The notes beneath the pieces were generated by a model. It was not told the origin of the DNA. It did no database searches and saw only the letters and a list, made by a program, of their open reading frames with translations. The position numbers and the translations under genes were made by a program. Below, one piece after another: positions 58,501 through 64,000 of a stretch of 64,000 nt of DNA (within the stretch, counting starts at the first letter, position 1; each line of letters starts with the position of its first letter). The DNA is from Neorhodopirellula lusitana (GTDB taxonomy: Bacteria > Planctomycetota > Planctomycetia > Pirellulales > Pirellulaceae): assembly GCF_900182915.1 (NCBI RefSeq), contig NZ_FXUG01000009.1, positions 124,001 through 188,000 on the forward strand, written 5' to 3'.

Positions 58501-60733
58501 TCAAATTCGACAAATCACCTGGGTTCAACATCGACAAAAGTGCCGGTGGGAACTTCGCCACGGTGATTTTCGAATCGTTCAAAAACTGGGTAAGCGTCGC
58601 TGGATCGAGCAACGTGGCTTGGTCCACCGGAACGCAAGTACCGCCGCTGGATAGCGAATAAAAGATCTCGGAAACCGCACCGTCAAACGCCGGCGAGAAG
58701 ATAAACAGGAAGCGATCTTCATCGCAAACTTCCATCCGTTCGATCTGACCACGAATGAAGTTCGCAATCGTTCGATGTTCGATTTGCACACCCTTCGGCT
58801 TGCCCGTCGAGCCCGAAGTGAAGATCACGTAAGCCCGATCGGTCGGTTTCACTTCCGGAAAGCCAACTTCATGATCCGGTGAGTCAGGATGTACCTCAAG
58901 CCAATCAGAATCGATAATCGCAAAAGCATCGACATCCTCAACGACCTGATCGATGCGTGCCTGTGGGGTGTCCATGTTTGTCGGCACAAAACTCCCACCC
59001 GCCTTCAGCACACCCAGGACCGCCGCGACTAAATCGAACGACCGGGGCAATCGCAGCACCACAGCGGACTCGGATTGGATTCCCGCAACCAACAAATGCT
59101 GAGCAATTTGGTGGGCACGCTCGATCAACCGCTCAAACGAAAACTCCTTGCCAGCATCGTCCACAGCAATTTTCGAGGGACGAAGCGTCGCCTGCTGCTC
59201 GACAAGCTCATGCAATAACGAAGTTCCAGTCTCGACAACCGCCGTGTCATTGAACGCATGCACCACCTGATCGAACTGGTCAGCCGATAAAACAGGAAGC
59301 GAATCCACCTTCAAGTCTGGTGTGCCCACCGCTGCGTCCAGAATCGTTTGATAAGACGCGATCATTCGTTCAATCGTCGATCGATCCAGCAGCGTTGATC
59401 GATACTCAACATGTCCAATCAAACGATCATTCTCTTCCCAAAGGAAGAAGGTCAGGTCGTACTTGGCCGTCCCGTTATCGATCAAAATGGGATCGACCTG
59501 CAAACTTGCCTCACGACCTAGATCGCGAGCCAACTTGTGGTCACGCGGCAAGTTTTGCATGACCAAGGCCGCCTGAAAAATCGGCGAGAAGCTGCGGTCG
59601 CGTGTCGGTGCAAATTCCTCAACAAGCCGTTCGAAAGGCACTTCCGCGTTTTCGTGAGCCTGCAAGGTTGAGTTGTGAATCTGCTGCACCAATTCAACGA
59701 ACGTGGGTGAATCACGCAGGTCGATCCGCAGCGGCAGTGTGTTGACGAAGAACCCGATCAAGGGTTCGATTTCAGGATGGACTCGTCCCGCCGAAGCCGT
59801 CCCCAAAACCAATTCTTCTTGACGGCAAGATCGGGACATCAGAACCGCCTCCGCCGCCATCAAGATCACAAACGGCGTCGTCCGCAAGGTGATCGCCAGT
59901 TCGTTGATGCCACTGGTCAATTCCGGAGACAATTCGAACTCAACGGTCGCCCCAACAAAATCCTGAATCGCAGGCCGCGGGTGATCAACAGGCAAATCCA
60001 ACACCGCCGGCGCATCAACGAGTTGATCACGCCAATACTGCATTTGCGAGTCAATTCGGTCGCCCGACAATCGCTCGTTCTGCCAGTGTGTGAAGTCGGC
60101 ATATTGAATCGTCAATGGCGACAACTCTGGATTCTCACCAATCACGAACGCTTCATAAGCCAGCGTCAATTCTCGCAACATCACGATCATCGACCAACCA
60201 TCGGAGACGATGTGGTGCATCACCAACAAAACGACATGGTGATCTTCGCCCAATCGATAGACCGTGACACGCAATAGCGGTCCGTTCTCCAAATCGAATG
60301 GAGCGCGTCCGGCAACCCGCATGCGTCCCTTCAGTTCAGATTCGATATCGTTTGAAGCGGATAGGTCCACCCAACTGCACTGCACCGACATCGACGGATG
60401 CACGTGTCGATACGGCGAGCCATCGGAAAGATGGTAAGTCGTTCGAAGTGATTCATGACGTTCCACCACGGTATCGATGGCACGTTCAAACGCTTCTTGT
60501 TTGAGTGGCCCACGCAGCCGCGCAGCCAACGGCATGTTATAGAAAGGATCGTCTTTCGCGATTTGATCAACAAACCACAAACGTTTTTCGGCACCCGAGA
60601 GCTCAGCCGGGGCATCCATCGGACGCACTGGAATCTCCGCCGTCAGACTACCGCCGCGTTCCAGAATCAATTTCTCCAACAACGCCCGTTTGGCGGGCGA
60701 AAGTTGGGCTAGGCGTCTCTCGATATCGGACAT
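55595..60733 (-). CDS. Nonribosomal peptide synthetase, C-A(MT)-PCP-TE, terminal module
   Basis: 1712 residues from ATG 60733. Condensation domain with HHIVSDG (173-179); adenylation domain with TSGSTGKPKG at about 638 and NGKID at about 1323; a methyltransferase domain (VLEIGCGTG at about 1014) inserted between core motifs A8 and A10; carrier domain with LGGHS (Ser at about 1382); thioesterase with GWSLGG (Ser at about 1524) at the C-terminus. Reading A-domain pocket positions by eye gives D-G-S-K-A-A-G-V-G, which fits no code I know. The inserted methyltransferase should methylate the amino acid held by this module. The thioesterase shows it ends the assembly line. It overlaps the flavoprotein gene by 25 bases. 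Confidence 0.9.
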   Translation of the reverse strand: MSDIERRLAQLSPAKRALLEKLILERGGSLTAEIPVRPMDAPAELSGAEKRLWFVDQIAKDDPFYNMPLAARLRGPLKQEAFERAIDTVVERHESLRTTYHLSDGSPYRHVHPSMSVQCSWVDLSASNDIESELKGRMRVAGRAPFDLENGPLLRVTVYRLGEDHHVVLLVMHHIVSDGWSMIVMLRELTLAYEAFVIGENPELSPLTIQYADFTHWQNERLSGDRIDSQMQYWRDQLVDAPAVLDLPVDHPRPAIQDFVGATVEFELSPELTSGINELAITLRTTPFVILMAAEAVLMSRSCRQEELVLGTASAGRVHPEIEPLIGFFVNTLPLRIDLRDSPTFVELVQQIHNSTLQAHENAEVPFERLVEEFAPTRDRSFSPIFQAALVMQNLPRDHKLARDLGREASLQVDPILIDNGTAKYDLTFFLWEENDRLIGHVEYRSTLLDRSTIERMIASYQTILDAAVGTPDLKVDSLPVLSADQFDQVVHAFNDTAVVETGTSLLHELVEQQATLRPSKIAVDDAGKEFSFERLIERAHQIAQHLLVAGIQSESAVVLRLPRSFDLVAAVLGVLKAGGSFVPTNMDTPQARIDQVVEDVDAFAIIDSDWLEVHPDSPDHEVGFPEVKPTDRAYVIFTSGSTGKPKGVQIEHRTIANFIRGQIERMEVCDEDRFLFIFSPAFDGAVSEIFYSLSSGGTCVPVDQATLLDPATLTQFLNDSKITVAKFPPALLSMLNPGDLSNLKIVASAGDKLTGELARRWTSAGRCVFNGYGPTEVSVGCSMMPLHQNWNSDKPPIGRPMRNMRMYVLDSQLQPLPIGVTGEIYVGGGGVSRGYLNAPELTDAVFLDDPFASPAYPDLDQAKMYRTGDLGRWLPSGEMEFVGRADDQVSVRGYRIEPGEIAAVMETLPAVRQATVVQRTDDATSQLVAYAVAEPEAFDGDWISASEVDHVTQWHSLFEQTHRLAPPVLDTSFNVTGWISTFTGQPIPTGEMRQWADGAVSRIVALHADRVLEIGCGTGLLLLRVAEHCQSYVGADLLASSLENIRAELKHKPELSSRVTLHQSNADDFSYLGADAENPESFDCLVLNSVVQYFPSLAYLQRVLHDAIEFIEPGGYLFLGDIRNLLLQEAMATAVEQTRAESDLTVSELKHRVASRIEHEEELLIDPRWFQQLTAIHPRLREARILLKAADAENELSQFRFDVVMRVDEPVSSEVLEQVHASQYETTLAVERAEAEMLAWHCLQSMSDQKTLADMEAAVVSDEQGKPDWCDLAPVDRFANDPAAAEVSRRFTQHLRDELLERLPGYMVPSAFVLMDELPRTTNGKIDRDVLPRPSGRPAWAGDFEAASTPTQQILVEIWEELLDAHPIGVRDDFFELGGHSMLAVRMTSEVEKKLGERLPLVALFQNATIAHLAELIDQPDLASISSTLVPLSASAGRASKTSKAAPLFCVHPAGGTVFCYRELAHFLAAYDEVDGRAIYGLQANGIDGNRPPHETLAEMAAHYARVISEQQPSGKVHLAGWSLGGNIAFEVARQLRIRGRSVGIVALLDSGLLSPETEFREEDFLPLLSALFPGAANLDLEAIRQKPATEQLQFFVDRAAQAGIVPEELDAENLAANNAMHVFGVFQANVKAVHEYVAEPYAGEVHLFRPDDQDRTNPLFDDPLLGWRAVTEGVQVVTVPGDHAHMLQEPAVSALAEQLAGMLNRDDASS

Positions 60734-62496
60734 GATTGGCCATCCGGCGTGTTAGTCGTCGGGAAAGCAGCTGCACTACAGCCGCACGCATCACCGGTTG
60801 GGTTCCCCATTGAATCGTCCGAACAACTGACTCCGAAAGGAACCTCGTCAATTCCGGGCGAACCCACGGCCAATTGCGTTTCTAGGTACTTCACCAATTC
60901 TTGGCGATGCGTTTGTTGATACTGAGTTGGATCCGCTTGGTCCTTGAAGTCCAACGCGCGAATCAAAGGAAGATCGCCAGGATGCTTCCCGATTCTCCAG
61001 TCGTTTTCAAGTGATTCCGAAATGTGATGTTCGGCAAGCATCCGCCCGCGACACATGCGGCGAATCCGCGGATGCAGGTAGGCGTCGTCGTAGCCCTTCG
61101 CGGCGTCCGGAGCACGATCCTTGTTGAACAAATCGCCATCAAACTCGCCGTACTCCATCGTAACGATGTAGTAGTGCGCATTTTTGGCAAAGTCACTGTC
61201 TTGGATGTAGTCGACTGCGAGATTGGCAAAATATTCCGCCTGTCCGGTTTCGTCATTCACCACCAGACAATCACCCAGGAAACCAGGTTGGTGCATCAAG
61301 CCCGCTGCCGAGCTGACCTGTTCGGTAATTTTTTCGGCGATGTTATGTGACGTCGCCTCAAAGCAGTCCCGTGGCCAAGGCGTCCCCAAGACTCGCTCGG
61401 TGACGATATTGAACAGGCTTGCTGTATTGAATCGAAAACCATGCAGCACGCTGCTCATCGTCTTCTTCAAATCGCGAATCTGCGTGATCGTGCCGGCATA
61501 GAACACACCGGGAAGATTGGTCGATTCCCAGCCACTCGTCATTGCCGGCAACCGATCTTCACAGGCCATGTCCGGCTGGCAATCGGCATCGAAGAACGAC
61601 GGATCCCACTGGAAACCAGTGCAGCAAAGCACTCGGTCGTAAGCCAGTATGGCTCGCTGATCTTCCGCGTGGGTAAACCGAATTTGGACGTGATACTCGT
61701 CCCCGACCTTCTCGATGCACTCCACATCAGCGTCAAGTACCGAGTTTTGACCCTTCAGGATATAGGTATCCAGGAAGTCGTTATTGACCGCCCGCAGGTG
61801 ACCGAAAAAGTGTGTCTGCCATGCCATCTTGATCGGATTGGGACTGCACAAGTGCGTGACGCGGGTCGCCGCGATCAAATGGTTCGCAGTCTCGAACGCC
61901 GAATTCCCTTTTCCCAGGATCAGTACCTTTTGCCCGGCAAAGTCCTCGGGGTCGAGCGACATGTCCATGTAGTTCTCGGCCAGTTCGATGCCTGGAATCG
62001 CCGGCACGTATGGCTTTTGCACTCCCACGGCCACGATGAGGCATCGCACGCGATAAATCGTGCCGTGATGATCCTGAATCACGTAGCCCTGCTCTCCATC
62101 GTCCGCCTTTTTGACGGACAGGACCTTCGTGTTGTACTGAATACTCAGATCGAATCGTTCGGCGAAATCGCGAGTGTACTTGGCGTACTCTTCCGTACTG
62201 GGAAAGTAGTCCTTGGAGTAATCCTTCATCGCCATGTCGTCTTCGTCGCATAGCAACGAATTCCAGTCATAACGAAGCTGAGCGGCGCGATCGGTATAAC
62301 CGGTATGAATCTTATTGATCGACAGCAGTTTGCCGTGACGCGGGTACTTCTCTAGAAACGTGCCGGGACGGTCAGCCGCTTCCAAAATCAAATGACTGCA
62401 ACCGGCCTTCTTCATGAAGTAACCCAGTTGGATACCAGCTGGGCCAGCACCAATGATCAGAAAATCAAGTTCGATTGTAGTGGTTGATTCGCTCAT
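60709..62496 (-). CDS. FAD-dependent monooxygenase-like protein (FOXRED2-like)
   Basis: 595 residues from ATG 62496. Two nucleotide folds are visible: FAD site IIGAGPAGIQLG at about 14-25 and NADPH-type site LILGKGNSAFETANHL at about 190-205. Conserved RHGKLLSINK and CCTGF pieces resemble FOXRED2/ERFAD-type oxidoreductases and N-hydroxylating monooxygenases. The C-terminal 50 residues are Cys-rich (GDACGCSAAA, QSCPISRDA). Its start overlaps the upstream synthetase stop (ATGA) and its end overlaps the downstream synthetase start, so it is a tailoring oxidase of the same peptide, perhaps hydroxylating an amino acid. Confidence 0.8.
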   Translation of the reverse strand: MSESTTTIELDFLIIGAGPAGIQLGYFMKKAGCSHLILEAADRPGTFLEKYPRHGKLLSINKIHTGYTDRAAQLRYDWNSLLCDEDDMAMKDYSKDYFPSTEEYAKYTRDFAERFDLSIQYNTKVLSVKKADDGEQGYVIQDHHGTIYRVRCLIVAVGVQKPYVPAIPGIELAENYMDMSLDPEDFAGQKVLILGKGNSAFETANHLIAATRVTHLCSPNPIKMAWQTHFFGHLRAVNNDFLDTYILKGQNSVLDADVECIEKVGDEYHVQIRFTHAEDQRAILAYDRVLCCTGFQWDPSFFDADCQPDMACEDRLPAMTSGWESTNLPGVFYAGTITQIRDLKKTMSSVLHGFRFNTASLFNIVTERVLGTPWPRDCFEATSHNIAEKITEQVSSAAGLMHQPGFLGDCLVVNDETGQAEYFANLAVDYIQDSDFAKNAHYYIVTMEYGEFDGDLFNKDRAPDAAKGYDDAYLHPRIRRMCRGRMLAEHHISESLENDWRIGKHPGDLPLIRALDFKDQADPTQYQQTHRQELVKYLETQLAVGSPGIDEVPFGVSCSDDSMGNPTGDACGCSAAAFPTTNTPDGQSCPISRDA

Positions 62497-64000
62497 GAAT
62501 CTTGCTCGAGAGCTTTAAGGGCTTCGTCGTCAGAAAGTGAATCAAGCTGGCTCAACAAATCGGTCAATTCATCCGCTTGAGTGCTAGCTTGATTTTGAAC
62601 AATAGCTTCCGCTAAGGCGCAAATCGTAGGCCGCTGATAAATTTCGCTAAGTTGTAGCTGCACTTGGAACCGTTCACGTAAACGAGCGAACAGCTGAGCC
62701 GCCATCAGCGAATTGCCACCCAGGTCAAAGAAGTGGTCGTGCCGCCCCACGGAATCTCGTTCCAAAATCTCACACCAGGCTTCGGCCAGGGTTTTCTCGA
62801 TCGGAGTCTGCGGCGGTTCGTTGGCAACAGGCACCTCAACCGCACTACTGGTGGGCAACGACTTGTAGTCTGTCTTGCCCGCAGGCGTTTGTGGCAACTG
62901 ATCCATGAAATGAATCGTCGTCGGAATCATGTAGTCAGGAAGCCGGTCACTCAGATCCTGCTTGAGCAATTCCGCTGTCAACGGATCGCTGTCACGACGA
63001 TCTGATGTTCCGCAGTAGGCCACAATGTTGTCGTAACCCAAGCCGTTTTGGCGTAACACAACCGCGGCGCGTTGAACGCCATCACATTGCTGGATCGCTG
63101 CCTCGATTTCGTCCAGCTCGACGCGGAAACCGCGAATTTTGACTTGCCGGTCGTTCCGAGCAAGAAACTCATACTGACCATCAGGCCGCAGACGCACTTG
63201 ATCGCCCGTGCGGTAGAAACGATCTCCACCGGCTTCGACAAACCGCTCGGCAGTCTGTTCATCGTTTCCGAAATAGCCACGCGCAACACCCAACCCGCCA
63301 ATTAACAACTCGCCTGGAACACCAACCGGTGTTTCCAAACCATTGCGATCCCAAACACGGCACTCCGTTTGACGAATCGGCTTGCCGATCGTGATTTCTT
63401 CCGCCGTGCTGATCCGCTGAACCGTTGACCAAACCGTTGTTTCCGTCGGTCCATAAACGTTCCACAACGAATGATTCGTTGATAACAATTCACTCGCCAA
63501 ATCTTTCATCAGCGGCTCACCGCCGCACAACAAGGTCAGATTAGGACAGGGACGCCATCCAGTGGACAACAGCATTCGAAATGCTGACGGCGTCGATTGC
63601 ACATGCGTGCAACCGGATCCCTCGATCAATTCAGCCACAGCTTCCGGCGCGTCGCTGATTTGGTGATCCGTGATGCGAACGCCGCCACCACACCAGATCG
63701 GCAAGAACATCTCAAGCACGGAGATATCAAAGGTGACCGTCGTCACGGCCAACATGGTGTCATCGGCCGTGAACCCAGGAGTCTCAGCAAACGAGGCAAG
63801 CAAGTTCGCAACGCTGCCTTGTTCAATCGCAACTCCCTTCGGCACCCCTGTCGAGCCGGATGTGTACATCACGTAAGCCAGGTCATCCGTATTGGACTGA
63901 CTGACATTTGGCTCGTAGGTATTCAGCTCAATGGCATTCGAAGCATCATCTTGCAGCGACGCCCACTTGGTCGAGTCGATCACCAGCCGCGGTCGTGCGT
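62493..64000 (-). CDS. Nonribosomal peptide synthetase, A-PCP end, 5' part outside the window
   Basis: The frame is open to the right edge, so only the last 501 codons are seen. The A domain has YTSGSTGVPKG, the YGPTETT motif and PAGKTDYKSL with the A10 Lys; a carrier domain follows (FFDLGGNSLM, Ser near 62715). Pocket residues read by eye are D-I-L-Q-L-G-V-V-W, differing in two positions from the glycine code DILQLGLIW, so glycine is the likely substrate. No condensation or thioesterase domain follows, so this module passes its residue to the terminal synthetase encoded at 55595-60733. An ATGA overlap joins it to the flavoprotein gene. Confidence 0.85.
   Translation of the reverse strand, partial: ARPRLVIDSTKWASLQDDASNAIELNTYEPNVSQSNTDDLAYVMYTSGSTGVPKGVAIEQGSVANLLASFAETPGFTADDTMLAVTTVTFDISVLEMFLPIWCGGGVRITDHQISDAPEAVAELIEGSGCTHVQSTPSAFRMLLSTGWRPCPNLTLLCGGEPLMKDLASELLSTNHSLWNVYGPTETTVWSTVQRISTAEEITIGKPIRQTECRVWDRNGLETPVGVPGELLIGGLGVARGYFGNDEQTAERFVEAGGDRFYRTGDQVRLRPDGQYEFLARNDRQVKIRGFRVELDEIEAAIQQCDGVQRAAVVLRQNGLGYDNIVAYCGTSDRRDSDPLTAELLKQDLSDRLPDYMIPTTIHFMDQLPQTPAGKTDYKSLPTSSAVEVPVANEPPQTPIEKTLAEAWCEILERDSVGRHDHFFDLGGNSLMAAQLFARLRERFQVQLQLSEIYQRPTICALAEAIVQNQASTQADELTDLLSQLDSLSDDEALKALEQDS

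Overview
The window looks like chromosomal DNA of a planctomycete, most likely Rhodopirellula or a close Pirellulaceae relative. This is an inference from several traits: a very large membrane-anchored Ser/Thr kinase with a WD40 C-terminus, REP palindromes with a RAYT transposase, dispersed copies of CCGGTGGCCGACACCGG, many genes without a clear Shine-Dalgarno site, a YtrA-type regulator with its ABC operon, and a plcP-btaA-btaB lipid-remodelling operon. No rRNA and no intact tRNA gene is visible.

The left part (1 to about 27.9 kb) is accessory. It starts with an adenine DNA methyltransferase overlapping a small PD-(D/E)XK nuclease-like gene, followed by a scrap of a type I HsdM. After a WD40 kinase comes a gene-poor stretch (9.1-12.4 kb) holding hairpins, a 49-codon small gene, the 3' half of a tRNA-Leu and the remains of a tyrosine recombinase whose nucleophilic Tyr position reads Ser. 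Then come two giant P-loop (STAND-like) proteins of 1692 and 1261 residues, each with a different nuclease-like N-terminus, encoded tail to tail with one base between their stops, and a divergent 559-residue protein with a nuclease-like core and a SEC-C-like cysteine tail. A RAYT gene flanked by inverted REP copies, a secreted beta-helix protein and a porin remnant close this part. I read it as a defence island next to an old integration site.

The middle (28-48 kb) is more ordinary. It contains a GntR/YtrA regulator with a palindromic operator over its own -10 box, then an ABC ATPase/permease/membrane protein operon. On the minus strand follow an asparagine-synthetase-like gene, a radical SAM gene and a flavin halogenase-like gene, which look like a small biosynthetic operon. 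Next are a sugar-porter MFS protein, a trypsin-like protease, the plcP-btaA-btaB operon, a DUF3500 protein, truB, a flippase-like membrane protein and a 7Fe ferredoxin.

The right part (48-64 kb) has an RlmI-type methyltransferase with a low-complexity insert in its PUA domain, an FHA protein, a distant BshC-like protein, an alternative bL36 gene, a FemAB/GNAT-like protein and a secreted coiled-coil protein. It ends with a minus-strand nonribosomal peptide operon (an A-PCP gene running off the right edge, a FOXRED2-like flavoprotein, and a C-A(MT)-PCP-TE terminal synthetase) with translationally overlapping genes. Its first A domain carries a glycine-like specificity code.
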